Assembly (NCBI RefSeq): GCF_907165205.1
Contig: NC_058193.1
Span: 12,259,544-12,323,543 of the forward strand
Direction: 5' to 3'
DNA length: 64,000 nucleotides
Origin: Coccinella septempunctata
Lineage: Eukaryota; Arthropoda; Insecta; Coleoptera; Coccinellidae
Shown: positions 1 to 13,644 of the stretch, piece by piece
Numbering within the stretch: position 1 is the stretch's first letter
How the letters are laid out: every line of letters starts with the position of its first letter
Program-made: the position numbers and the translations under genes
The notes under the pieces: generated by a model
Told to the model about the DNA's origin: nothing
The model's input: the letters and a program-made list of their open reading frames with translations, nothing else
Databases searched by the model: none

Positions 1-65
1 CAATAATATTCAGGAAGCAATAGTGTATGGCCAAAAGACAATGTATGGACGCAACATAGTATGCT

Positions 66-660
<595 letters not shown>

Positions 661-1548
661 ATGCTTATGTCTACGATACTTCGTCCGATAGGGTAGTTTA
701 ATACCATATACATAGGTCCCAAAATGAATGATACATGACAATGAAATTTTTCGTGACATATAAGATTGATTCCAAAGACAATTTTACCGAATTTGTTCTG
801 GTATGAAATAGTAATCTAATTTTTGGGTATTATATCCACGACATCAGGAACTCCATTGAAATGTTTTTCCGGAATGAATCAACAAAGATAAACGTTTTAC
901 TTTCGGCTTCTATACTTCATTCACTTTCATTTTAGCACTGGACTGGCCATGGAAATTGGATACCTTTCACTCTGTATGGTACGAAAATGTTGGGTTAAGA
1001 CGCTTGTCGAAACATTTTTGAGTTTTAAATCAGTGCTACGTAGTCCGTTCTACGTGAGTTTTTCAGTAATTACGTATTTCATCACAATGTCAAATCACTC
1101 CGGAAAATATTACGTCGAAAATATGTAACGAACATAATGGACGTTTATACAAACTGATTGAAGACATACCAAATCTATTTATTTACATGGAAAATACAAG
1201 TCATCAGTAGCTTGAGGAGAGTTACTGTTGTTTATCTTCTTTGGCTGAAGGTTGAAGACGTTACATCAGTTGTAGGATTCAATAAAATCAACCCGAAGAT
1301 GAAATGCATTTGATGCAGTGTTAGCATTGAGTTGAATACTCAAAGGTGGTAGGGAATGGGTATCTCTTGATGAAAAGAACGGATAATTACAAGAATGTTG
1401 AATTCTTCAACAAAAATCATCTTGCGTGAATGGTAGTCAAAATAATTAAAAGAAGTTTGAAGCAAGAGGAGCTTCACCTTCAAACAAAACAACTGGCTCG
1501 TATTCATGTCTGTTTATTTTCAATACATTGATATAATATAATAATAAT
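661..1548. other. Unassigned AT-rich sequence
   Basis: No long ORF, RNA gene or recognisable repeat was seen on either strand. The composition is that of insect intergenic or degraded repeat DNA. Confidence 0.5.
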
Positions 1549-4589
<3,041 letters not shown>

Positions 4590-6970
4590 TATTCGTATCC
4601 GTTTTCTTATTCATCGTTGAATTTTTATTTTCATTTATATAACACATTTCTAAAAAAGTTCTTTTTTGGTATTCTTGTTCGTGATCTAAGACTTGTATAT
4701 TATCGTAATCTACAGCATGTCCTGTGTTATTAATATGTGAAGCTAAAGCACATCTTTCAGGTCTCAGAACAGAATCACTTTTGTGTAACGCCATTCTCCT
4801 ATCAAGACCTTGTGATGTTTGCAATTTATCTTATAAATAACATTTTTTATTTTTGAAATATTCAATTTATCCTTTGTGCTTTTATAAAGGGACCTAGCAA
4901 CAACCATGTTATATCTACTGATTTTTATGTTGATAAATTTCTTAAAAAGCTTCGTTAATTCGAATGTGACTTCCTTAATGTAGGGCAGTTTTGCAAAACA
5001 GACTCGGTTTTCTTCATTATTCACTTCATTTAAAGCTTGGGTTGGTTCTGGTAGTCTTGGAGCATTGTATATTAATTTTTTAAGAAATATGTTTGAATAT
5101 CCATTATCCCTCATCAGCCTAAATAGCCTTCTCAGTGCCGCTTGTCTTAGAGTATGATGAGTGATATCCTCTATTCTTCTTTTTAATCCCAAAATTATAT
5201 TTGTTTTTATTTTGATATCATGGTAAGAATCTATATTTATATATCTCCCAGAACTACTGGGTTTTTTGTACCAATCTAAAATAATCCTGTTATCCTCAGT
5301 CCTATATAGCTTCGTGTCTAGAAAAGGTACAGATTTGTTATTCTCCCTTTCTATTGTAAATTTAATGTGATCATCGAAACTGTTGAAAACGATTAGTATC
5401 TCCTCTTCTCTATCTTCAGGTATAGATAAAATTAGATCATCAACATACTGATATATAAATGATGGAGTAAAAGAAAGTCTCTCTAAAGATGATTTTATAA
5501 GCGTTGACATCACCATATCAGCTAAAATAGGACTCAAGCAACTGCCCATGGGACATCCAAATTTTTGTTTATAGAAAGAACCATTATATAGGAAATAATT
5601 AGAATGAAAAATGTATTCAACGATCTGAATGAAATGCTCTTTATGAATCTCTGTGTGTGGCATTATCAACTCCCAATTTTCATCAATAATGTATATTGTT
5701 AATTCTAAGGAGATGTTTGTAAATAATGATATTACATCAAGGGACACAATCTCATGTTCAGGAGGCAGAAGAAATCCATTCATTTTGATAGCAAATTCTT
5801 TTGAATTTAGTATCTGAAACTCATTGTATTGGTGAAAAGAGGCTTGAAGTATGTTGGCAATGAATTTACTAAGATTAGATGTGGGCGAGCCAATAGTACA
5901 TACTATAGGTCTCATAGGAACTCCTTCTTTGTGGATCTTAGGAAGCCCATAGAATCTTGGAGGATGTGAACCATAACACATGAGCTTTTTGGAGATGACC
6001 CCATCAATATATTGTTTTTCTTTCATGAATTTCACCCATTTATTATTTTCTGTTTCAAATCTAGATGTAGGATCTCTCGTCAATTTTTCATAAACGTTTC
6101 CATCATTAACCAAAATATTACACTTAGTGAAATAGTCATTTTTATTCATTATTACTGTTACGTTGCCCTTGTCTGAATTCATTACTAAGAGGTCATCATT
6201 TTGTTTTAAGAATTTTTTGGTTTTAATGAATAGCTTGTTGATAAAATTTGATTGTATATTATTTTTAAAATGAAAATTGGTGATTATATTGGTGGCCTGT
6301 GCTCTTACAATATCTTTGAATTCATCACTAATACCATGAATAATGTATTCAGTGTCAGCTAGAAGTTTCTTTAAAGAAATTTGATGGTTATTTGGGGCAA
6401 TAGAGAATTTAGGACCCAAAGATAGCATACTCTTTATATCTTCAGGAATTAGTGAGTTATTTGAGAGATTCACTACCCAGGATTGTTTAGTCTTGATCTT
6501 TTTTAAATAAGATAGTTTAAGATCATCTGTCTTTTTGAGATGTTTGACCCTAGTTTTATGGAACTGCTTGTTATATGATTGCACTTGGTGAAAATGGAAG
6601 TCATTAAAGATGTTCAAAGGCAATCGACCACGTGCCAATTCAATTGAATTATCAATATTTCTTTAAAGTTGTCTGATTCTGATCTCTGTCGACTTAATTT
6701 CTAATGATAAAATGTTGGATTTAAACCTATTGTTGAATTTTTCGATATCTTTAGCTGCTCCTACATACGAATCAAGTAGGTTATAGATGCATTTGGATCC
6801 ATTCGAAATGTGTCTTGGGGTGATACCATTATTCTTACAATTTAGAAGAAAAATTCGTCTGTTTCTGAAGCTTGCCAGTTTGGTGTTACACATAGCCCAA
6901 CTCTTGAGGTGTTGTAGAGTTTCAGCGCCATAAATCGCTGAGATCTCACGATAAAAACCCATTATCGATA

Positions 6971-7504
6971 AATTGAAGTTATAGTGAAATTATTGATTTA
7001 AATTAAGGGTGTTTCGACTATTTTTCAGGGCAAAATTCCAATGAGAGTCAAATTATATTAAAGCTCTATATTTCGTCAACTATCGTTGACTTCTTCAGGA
7101 GCAACTGGAAAATACAAAGATCTCATAACAAAAGTTCAAATTCTCTTAGGCTAAAACTTACAATACCATGACAATAAATATGGTAGCTTCAGAAAAAACA
7201 AGACCATGTAGAGGGTAATCAAAAAAGTACGTCAATTTCAGTTGAATTATTCAGGAAAAAATTGGTTTTACAAATGACAGATTTCAGAAAATTCTATAAA
7301 TTGGCATGGACAAACAAATGTGCCATGATGTTCACAGAAGGGCAAAAAAAATTGAGAAAATCTTTTCTTATTTTATACAATTTGGATTAGAAATGTCTCT
7401 TATTTATAAGTACCTGCAAATAAGGTTACAAATTAGGAGATATTAGGAGAATACCTATTTTTTTTTATTACAGGTCAGTAAGAAACTATAGATGTTACTA
7501 AGAT
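6971..7504 (-). repeat. Upstream pseudo-LTR of PLE-B
   Basis: A near-identical direct repeat of 4041-4589, immediately upstream of the PLE-B start codon in the minus orientation. Its distal end still contains the last codons of the PLE reading frame (SNIYSFLL-type tail). This shows that the unit arose as a partial tandem copy. It ends abruptly at the (TA)n tract at 7504. Confidence 0.85.
7063..7102 (-). ncRNA. Hammerhead ribozyme in upstream PLE-B pseudo-LTR
   Basis: An identical copy of the 4147-4186 ribozyme: stem I GCTC/GAGC, core CTGAAGA and GAA, stem II GTCAAC/GTTGAC, palindromic stem III ATAT. It is placed upstream of the PLE-B start, as expected for an RNA-processing site in the 5' pseudo-LTR. 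Confidence 0.87.
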
Positions 7505-7521
7505 ATATATATATATATATA
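7504..7521. repeat. (TA)n microsatellite
   Basis: A short TA tract of 18 bp exactly at the junction between the PLE-B pseudo-LTR and PLE fragment D. Confidence 0.9.
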
Positions 7522-7619
7522 GTATAACGTTTGTTTTTTACCTAGTATTTTATATGTATCATTCATTCATTATGTTGGGTATCTAGGTTAGGATAACTTT
7601 TGTATTGTTCATTTATTTC

Positions 7620-7655
7620 GTATAAACGTTTCGGCGTATGCCTTCTTCAGTATAC
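7620..7655 (-). ncRNA. Hammerhead ribozyme of PLE fragment D
   Basis: Minus strand: GTATA, CTGAAGA, GGC-ATAC-GCC, GAA, ACGT, unpaired T (7625), TATAC. It has the same stem I and III as fragment A, but the loop of stem II is different and shorter. All catalytic boxes are present. Cleavage is predicted after the T at 7625. Confidence 0.85.
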
Positions 7656-7686
7656 ATTACATTTTATGTTTTCATCATCCTTTTGG

Positions 7687-7705
7687 TTTCGTCTGTCAGA
7701 CGAAA
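7687..7705. other. Perfect hairpin TTTCGTCTG-T-CAGACGAAA
   Basis: An inverted repeat of nine base pairs around a single T. It sits between PLE fragment D and the inverted 5' piece of the PLE-C partial copy. It may have helped the strand switch at that junction or may be a terminator-like end of fragment D. Its role is unknown. Confidence 0.6.
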
Positions 7706-7711
7706 TTTTAT

Positions 7712-8882
7712 GGTAGGCCATAAAACCTAGCTGGAACACCATTCCGTCTTCGATGGAAAGTTTTTTTGCCAGATATTCGGATCACCCATGGGGATGAAAT
7801 TGAGTCCCATTATTGCGAGAATGGTGATGGACTACCTGCTTGATGCTGTAATAGCTTTGATACCATTTTTGATCCCTATCATAAAAAAATATGTTGATGA
7901 CATATTTTGTGCGGTTCCTGCTGATCAGATCCAGTTCGTCCTTGATAGTTTTAACAGTTTCAATCAGCATATTAAGTTCACAATAGAGGAGGAAACAAAC
8001 AATTCTGTTCCCTTTCTTGACACAAGAGTGATAAGAACAAGTGATAATAAATTAAAGATTGATTGGTTCAGAAAGAGCAGTAGCTCTGGTAGATATATCA
8101 ACTTCTTATCAAGTCATCCTCTGAAACAAAAGATTAATCTGATTATTGGTATGAAAGAGAGAATCAGTAGAATTTCTCATCCAACTCTCCTAATGAAGAA
8201 TTTGAAAATCTTTTATGATTTAATTGTAAAGAACGGATATCCTAGAGCAATGTGCAGCAAATTAATTTTTAATACATCTGCACGATTGCAATCGGGTGAT
8301 ATGTCACAAAGTTTGGGTGATGCAAGAGGTGGTGGAAACGGATCTCAACTCGAAGTCTCAACACCAATTACTTATGCATCTTTACCAGCTATACCTGATG
8401 TTACTCATAAGTTGATCAATCTGTTAAAGGAACCTAGTTTAAAAATAGCAGTAAAGAATCAATTTAGTATAGCCGGTCTTTATTCTACTGTTAAGGATAG
8501 GATTGATAAAATGAAGATGAGGGGAGTTGTGTATCATGTTCCATGCTTGTCATGTAATTTAGGCTACATAGGCCAAACCTCCCAACAAGTTAAGAAGAGA
8601 CTTACTCAACACAAAAGCGACATAAAAAATCCCAAAAAAATTTGTGCTCTTGCTGAGCACTGTAGAAAAACCAAACATGTAATGGATTATAACTCGACTA
8701 AGATATTGGAGTTCGAAAGGAATTTAAACAAGCGATCGTTCTTAGAAATGTTTCATATTAAAGGAACCAAAAATGTGATGAATTCTAGAAAGGACATTGA
8801 AAATATCAGTAATATATATTCCTTTTTATTTACATACAGACATAATAATGTTGTCCGAGATGTGTCAGTTGATTCTGGTTGA
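7712..8882 (+). pseudogene. Partial tandem copy of Penelope element C with 5' inversion
   Basis: From about 7744 the sequence duplicates 10728 onward at a constant offset of 2,984 bp. It encodes the C-terminal 364 residues of the PLE-C protein: the end of the RT including YVDD, and the complete GIY-YIG tail. The ORF opens at an internal Met (7788) inside the RT and has no start of its own. I noticed one difference from the full copy within the coding part, a D-to-N change at about 7947 versus 10931. The first 32 bases (7712-7743) are instead the exact reverse complement of 10346-10377, an inversion at the 5' end. The arrangement, partial copy then full copy, is the usual tandem form of Penelope elements. 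Confidence 0.88.
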
Positions 8883-9309
8883 TATACAAAGAAAAAGAAT
8901 TATTCATGTATTGTATCATGTGTTCTGTGATGTAACCTCAATTGTATTGTTTCCGCCAACGTTGCATATGTGCAATTTTCGTACTTCTTTCTGAAATTTA
9001 AGAAATTTGAATTTAGAATATACTGACTTTTGGTGCCTAACAATTCTATTCATATGGCTTTTCACCTGTTGTGATATATGTTGCCTTCTGCTGACTACTT
9101 GTTGACTTGTTTTGATGCTAGAAATAATTTTAACCTCGACTATTCAGTAAGTCTCATGTTGATGTGTTATACATTGTATTATAACATATTATTATTACCT
9201 TGTAGAGTCCTGAAGAAGGCTCAGACATGAGCCGAAACGTCGACGATGAATAAATGAGTTTCACATAATTGCAGTCCTTTCTCATCCAATAACCCGTTAT
9301 TGATATAGA
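8883..9309 (+). repeat. Upstream pseudo-LTR tail of PLE-C
   Basis: The 3' non-coding part of the partial copy, repeated at 11867-12293 with offset 2,984 and almost no differences (one A/T change near 9014). It holds the hammerhead at 9207-9244 and leads into the PLE-C start codon at 9353 after a 43-bp unique linker (9310-9352). It probably supplies the promoter, though no promoter motif can be proved by eye. Confidence 0.85.
9207..9244 (+). ncRNA. Hammerhead ribozyme in upstream PLE-C pseudo-LTR
   Basis: Plus strand: stem I GTC (9207-9209), CTGAAGA, stem II GGCTC (9218-9222) with loop AGACAT and GAGCC (9229-9233), GAA, palindromic stem III ACGT (9237-9240), unpaired C (9241), then GAC (9242-9244). 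The GUC cleavage triplet is the classical hammerhead site. Stem I is short (3 bp). The ribozyme is repeated at 12191-12228. Confidence 0.83.
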
Positions 9310-9352
9310 TTCATAATAAGAGTTGGAGTTACCGATTTGTGTATGATACAGC

Positions 9353-11866
9353 ATGGGGTTTTATGCAGACATACAACACCTTTATGGAATTGAAACATCC
9401 AGAGGTCTGAAGACATGGGCGAATTGTAACATCAAACTGGCATCATTGAGGAATAGAAGAGTTTTCTTGTTGGAGTGTAAGAGGCAAGGCGTAAGACCTA
9501 AACATATAGCGAACAATTTGAACTATCTTTTTGCATCAGTAACTGATGGTGTAACTTCACGTTTTGCAGAAAATATGAGAGTGAAAGTGATTCATCAGAC
9601 CTTATGTTTGGAAATTAGAATGACTGTTAAGATAATAACTAAATTAGAGTCAGAAGTGTCGGTTCAGTGGAGTAAACTTGAAAGTTCCCTTCCGGGTCAT
9701 GTTTTATCAGAGTTCAGGAGAAGACAAACAATAAGATATAATGATAGATTTCACAAGATAAGATCTGGAAATTTAAAGAAAATTGATTTTTTAAAAGACG
9801 AACAATTAGATAAGGTATGCCAGCAATCTGGTTGGTTTAAAAATGTGAGTTCCTTTCAGATTCCTAAAAGAGTTGAAAGATTTCTTTCTTTGGGCAATAA
9901 ATTTTGTATAGACGTTCCTAGGGGCGAAGTGTCCCTTCAAAAGCTCTTTGCTGACGTTGAATATGTCATTCATTTAAAAAAAGACTTTAATGAGGACGAC
10001 AGAAATATTACTAGATCTCTAACAACTAATGTGATAACCAATTATCTCAGGAGTTCTCCTGTCATAAGGAATGTTTTCCAGAGAGAATACTATCATTGCA
10101 GGAGCTTTCTGAGGAGTCACCCTGATCTTTTAATACTACAATCAGACAAGGGTAATGTCACAGTCGCAATTGGGAGAGATCAATATTTACGTTTGGCCTA
10201 TGATGTGCTGGATGATAATCGGTATTATAGACTACTTCAAAGAGATCCTACTTCATCGTTTCAAACTAAGGCTAATGCGATAGTGAAAAATTTAGTAGAT
10301 AAGAAGTATATTTCAAAGGAACAAGGTAAGATTTTACATGAGTATAATGGTGTTCCAGCTAGGTTTTATGGCCTACCGAAGGTCCACAAACCTGTCCTTA
10401 CTTTGCGTCCGATTGTGTCATGTATAGATACCCCTACTTCTCATCTTTCAGAGTTTGTAACATCAGTGTTGACCAATTCAGTGGATAATTCTAATAATAG
10501 ATATTATGTTAGAGACAGTTTTGAGTTTTCTGCCATGTTTAATGATTTCCAATTACCACCGAACTACAAGTTAATCAGTTTGGATGTTGTATCCTTATAT
10601 AGCAACATTCCTCTTGACTTGGTAATAACTGTCATAGAACATAATTGGGATTCAATATCAGCACATACAGATATAAGAATGGGCGAATTCATAAATATCC
10701 TGAAGTTTCTTTTTGAGTCCAATTATTTCGTCTTCGATGGAAAGTTTTTTTGCCAGATATTCGGATCACCCATGGGGATGAAATTGAGTCCCATTATTGC
10801 GAGAATGGTGATGGACTACCTGCTTGATGCTGTAATAGCTTTGATACCATTTTTGATCCCTATCATAAAAAAATATGTTGATGACATATTTTGTGCGGTT
10901 CCTGCTGATCAGATCCAGTTCGTCCTTAATAGTTTTAACAGTTTCAATCAGCATATTAAGTTCACAATAGAGGAGGAAACAAACAATTCTGTTCCCTTTC
11001 TTGACACAAGAGTGATAAGAACAAGTGATAATAAATTAAAGATTGATTGGTTCAGAAAGAGCAGTAGCTCTGGTAGATATATCAACTTCTTATCAAGTCA
11101 TCCTCTGAAACAAAAGATTAATCTGATTATTGGTATGAAAGAGAGAATCAGTAGAATTTCTCATCCAACTCTCCTAATGAAGAATTTGAAAATCTTTTAT
11201 GATTTAATTGTAAAGAACGGATATCCTAGAGCAATGTGCAGCAAATTAATTTTTAATACATCTGCACGATTGCAATCGGGTGATATGTCACAAAGTTTGG
11301 GTGATGCAAGAGGTGGTGGAAACGGATCTCAACTCGAAGTCTCAACACCAATTACTTATGCATCTTTACCAGCTATACCTGATGTTACTCATAAGTTGAT
11401 CAATCTGTTAAAGGAACCTAGTTTAAAAATAGCAGTAAAGAATCAATTTAGTATAGCCGGTCTTTATTCTACTGTTAAGGATAGGATTGATAAAATGAAG
11501 ATGAGGGGAGTTGTGTATCATGTTCCATGCTTGTCATGTAATTTAGGCTACATAGGCCAAACCTCCCAACAAGTTAAGAAGAGACTTACTCAACACAAAA
11601 GCGACATAAAAAATCCCAAAAAAATTTGTGCTCTTGCTGAGCACTGTAGAAAAACCAAACATGTAATGGATTATAACTCGACTAAGATATTGGAGTTCGA
11701 AAGGAATTTAAACAAGCGATCGTTCTTAGAAATGTTTCATATTAAAGGAACCAAAAATGTGATGAATTCTAGAAAGGACATTGAAAATATCAGTAATATA
11801 TATTCCTTTTTATTTACATACAGACATAATAATGTTGTCCGAGATGTGTCAGTTGATTCTGGTTGA
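9353..11866 (+). CDS. Penelope-like element C: intact reverse transcriptase with GIY-YIG endonuclease
   Basis: An uninterrupted 837-codon ORF. It reverse-transcribes PLE RNA and nicks target DNA. The Met start MGFYADIQHLYG matches the N-terminus of PLE-B. Residues about 1-200 are the PLE N-terminal region. The RT core includes SDKGNVTV, ARFYGLPKVHK, RPIVSC and the catalytic YVDD at 508-511. The GIY-YIG domain has VVY at 720-722, the zinc-type pair C726/C729, YIG at 733-735, an Arg in KKRLTQHKSD, a His segment, and Glu793 in FLEMFHI as the metal-binding acid. No active-site residue looks lost. The pseudo-LTRs on both sides are almost identical, so the copy is young and could be active. Length and domain order fit canonical Penelope proteins. 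The exact family name is not assigned. Confidence 0.95.
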   Translation: MGFYADIQHLYGIETSRGLKTWANCNIKLASLRNRRVFLLECKRQGVRPKHIANNLNYLFASVTDGVTSRFAENMRVKVIHQTLCLEIRMTVKIITKLESEVSVQWSKLESSLPGHVLSEFRRRQTIRYNDRFHKIRSGNLKKIDFLKDEQLDKVCQQSGWFKNVSSFQIPKRVERFLSLGNKFCIDVPRGEVSLQKLFADVEYVIHLKKDFNEDDRNITRSLTTNVITNYLRSSPVIRNVFQREYYHCRSFLRSHPDLLILQSDKGNVTVAIGRDQYLRLAYDVLDDNRYYRLLQRDPTSSFQTKANAIVKNLVDKKYISKEQGKILHEYNGVPARFYGLPKVHKPVLTLRPIVSCIDTPTSHLSEFVTSVLTNSVDNSNNRYYVRDSFEFSAMFNDFQLPPNYKLISLDVVSLYSNIPLDLVITVIEHNWDSISAHTDIRMGEFINILKFLFESNYFVFDGKFFCQIFGSPMGMKLSPIIARMVMDYLLDAVIALIPFLIPIIKKYVDDIFCAVPADQIQFVLNSFNSFNQHIKFTIEEETNNSVPFLDTRVIRTSDNKLKIDWFRKSSSSGRYINFLSSHPLKQKINLIIGMKERISRISHPTLLMKNLKIFYDLIVKNGYPRAMCSKLIFNTSARLQSGDMSQSLGDARGGGNGSQLEVSTPITYASLPAIPDVTHKLINLLKEPSLKIAVKNQFSIAGLYSTVKDRIDKMKMRGVVYHVPCLSCNLGYIGQTSQQVKKRLTQHKSDIKNPKKICALAEHCRKTKHVMDYNSTKILEFERNLNKRSFLEMFHIKGTKNVMNSRKDIENISNIYSFLFTYRHNNVVRDVSVDSG

Positions 11867-12292
11867 TATACAAAGAAAAAGAATTATTCATGTATTGTAT
11901 CATGTGTTCTGTGATGTAACCTCAATTGTATTGTTTCCGCCAACGTTGCATATGTGCAATTTTCGTACTTCTTTCTGAAATTTAAGAAATTTGATTTTAG
12001 AATATACTGACTTTTGGTGCCTAACAATTCTATTCATATGGCTTTTCACCTGTTGTGATATATGTTGCCTTCTGCTGACTACTTGTTGACTTGTTTTGAT
12101 GCTAGAAATAATTTTAACCTCGACTATTCAGTAAGTCTCATGTTGATGTGTTATACATTGTATTATAACATATTATTATTACCTTGTAGAGTCCTGAAGA
12201 AGGCTCAGACATGAGCCGAAACGTCGACGATGAATAAATGAGTTTCACATAATTGCAGTCCTTTCTCATCCAATAACCCGTTATTGATATAG

Positions 12293-12293
<1 letters not shown>
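11867..12293 (+). repeat. Downstream pseudo-LTR tail of PLE-C
   Basis: The 3' non-coding region after the PLE-C stop, duplicating 8883-9309. It ends directly at a (TA)n tract from 12296. Confidence 0.85.
12191..12228 (+). ncRNA. Hammerhead ribozyme in downstream PLE-C pseudo-LTR
   Basis: An identical copy of the ribozyme at 9207-9244. Two copies separated by one element length (2,984 bp) would let self-cleavage release unit-length RNA from a tandem transcript. Confidence 0.83.

Positions 12294-12295
<2 letters not shown>

Positions 12296-12346
<51 letters not shown>
12296..12346. repeat. (TA)n microsatellite
   Basis: A TA run of about 51 bp at the PLE-C 3' border. The gypsy element begins on its other side. 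Confidence 0.95.
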
Positions 12347-12349
<3 letters not shown>

Positions 12350-12616
12350 AAGAAAATTTATTCCTTTATTTTGATTGTTATGTGTTCTGTGATTTTTATC
12401 ACCTCGTTCTATTCCCTGTCATAAGAGATTGATGACAAATTGTAATTATCAGCATTAAATGTCGTTTCTCTTTTACAGGTAAGATTTTGTACATAATGTT
12501 ATATCAAATGAATTATGTAAATAATAAAAACAAAAATCTCTTTTACAGAGAAACTCAGTTGTGCTTTTAATCAACTCATCCTGAAATAATCTTATAAAAC
12601 GACATTTCTTGACAAA
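12347..12616 (+). other. Leader or LTR remnant of the gypsy element
   Basis: Non-coding sequence before the first gypsy ORF. It has an AATAAA-type signal near 12522 and a repeated TCTCTTTTACAG motif (about 12469 and 12537). It may be the R-U5 end of an LTR plus leader. No 3' LTR survives in the window for comparison, so the boundaries and primer-binding site are not established. Confidence 0.35.
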
Positions 12617-12922
12617 TTGAAGACGAAGATGTCTAAACTAAGGTTCACCTTTGAGGTAAAACCCTCTCAAGATGGAAAATCAAATCACATTGCCGTAACT
12701 TCTATCAACACTGAAGATGGCAGAATATTTTTGATACCAGAAGATTTCCAAGTGGCATTCTTCCATAAAGAAATCTGTGCTACAAAGAATTTTACAATAA
12801 TCAAGAATACCTTGAAACGAAGACATCAATACAGGAATGTTTGGATAGCCTTAACAGAAGATATTAAAAAAACCTACTTTGATGAAGACGGTAACATGGT
12901 TTTCATGGATATGTACTGGTGA
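12617..12922 (+). CDS. Small ORF upstream of gag in the gypsy element, unknown function
   Basis: A 101-codon ORF (first Met at 12617, another Met four codons on) that ends in MDMYW with a TGA overlapping the start of the gag frame (GTGA at 12919-12922). I do not recognise a domain. It is mixed alpha/beta-like and rich in charged residues, without a signal peptide or membrane segment. Its position directly ahead of gag, with an overlap and a -1 frame relation, suggests that it is the first ORF of this Ty3/gypsy family and that gag may be expressed by frameshifting or reinitiation. The gag frame has no ATG near 12919, which fits frameshift or reinitiation expression but does not prove it. Confidence 0.55.
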   Translation: MKTKMSKLRFTFEVKPSQDGKSNHIAVTSINTEDGRIFLIPEDFQVAFFHKEICATKNFTIIKNTLKRRHQYRNVWIALTEDIKKTYFDEDGNMVFMDMYW

Positions 12923-13644
12923 AAAATCAAGAGAAACAGAAGAAACAGAATGTGAGACAAGCAGCCGAGAGATTTGTTCTTGAAAAATATGATGGTAGAA
13001 CTACAGATTCATATCAATGGCTTGAAGTTTTTGAAAAAGAATGCGATAGATTTGAAATTACTGATGATAGGGAAACAATTGAGATATTCAGATTGTTTCT
13101 GGAGAAATCATGTGTGGACTGGTATAATTCCATGATGATAAAACTAACATTTGATTCTGAATGGTCAGATTGGAGGGAAAATTTTTGCCAAACTTACGCA
13201 AACAAGGGCTGGTCTGCTAGTAGGTATGCGATATTTTTTAAATACCAAACTGGCTCTCTACTGGAGTATGCTGTGAAAAAAGAAAAACTAATACTAGAGG
13301 TAAGAAAAAAAGTTGACCAGGGAACTCTAATAGACTTAATTGCTGCTGGCCTGCCCAATTTCATTGTGGATAAGATTAACAGAGATGAAATTTTGGAAAC
13401 ACAAGATTTATTCAATGAAATTGGGAGGTTAGAACATCTTGTCAAGAATAGAACATTGAAACAAAAATCTGTTGCAAAACCAAACCCAGAAAAGAAACAT
13501 AAATGTAGCATTTGTGAAAAACTGAAAAAGGGAGTTCGTTATCATTTAGAATCTTCTTGTTGGTTCAATGAAAAGGACAAACGATCAAATCAAAGAAATC
13601 AAATCAAAATTGTTAATAACTCAACTTCAAGAACTTCAAGATGA
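12919..13644 (+). CDS. gag: Ty3/gypsy Gag-like protein
   Basis: About 241 codons. The N-terminal part, with RFVLEKYDGRTTDSYQWLEVFEKEC and later LFLEKSCVDWYNS, fits a retrotransposon capsid-type Gag that multimerises on element RNA. Near the C-terminus is a zinc-knuckle-like array CSIC-x9-H-x4-C (residues about 195-214). Its spacing, CX2CX9HX4C, is longer than the retroviral CX2CX4HX4C, so nucleic acid binding is inferred. The frame has a GTG rather than ATG at its overlap with the upstream small ORF. The terminal TGA (13642-13644) lies in the same frame as pol, so gag and pol are separated by a single stop. Confidence 0.75.
   Translation: MKNQEKQKKQNVRQAAERFVLEKYDGRTTDSYQWLEVFEKECDRFEITDDRETIEIFRLFLEKSCVDWYNSMMIKLTFDSEWSDWRENFCQTYANKGWSASRYAIFFKYQTGSLLEYAVKKEKLILEVRKKVDQGTLIDLIAAGLPNFIVDKINRDEILETQDLFNEIGRLEHLVKNRTLKQKSVAKPNPEKKHKCSICEKLKKGVRYHLESSCWFNEKDKRSNQRNQIKIVNNSTSRTSR

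Larger units (their letters stand above)
7522..7711 (-). mobile_element. Penelope-like fragment D: pseudo-LTR tail only
   Basis: A non-coding piece carrying a hammerhead motif (7620-7655). Its short TGTTGGGTATCTAGG segment resembles TTGATTGGGCATCTAGG of fragment A, so D belongs to a PLE family related to A. No coding part remains. Next to it is a perfect hairpin TTTCGTCTG-T-CAGACGAAA (7687-7705). The boundary with the inverted start of the PLE-C partial copy lies near 7712. Confidence 0.6.
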
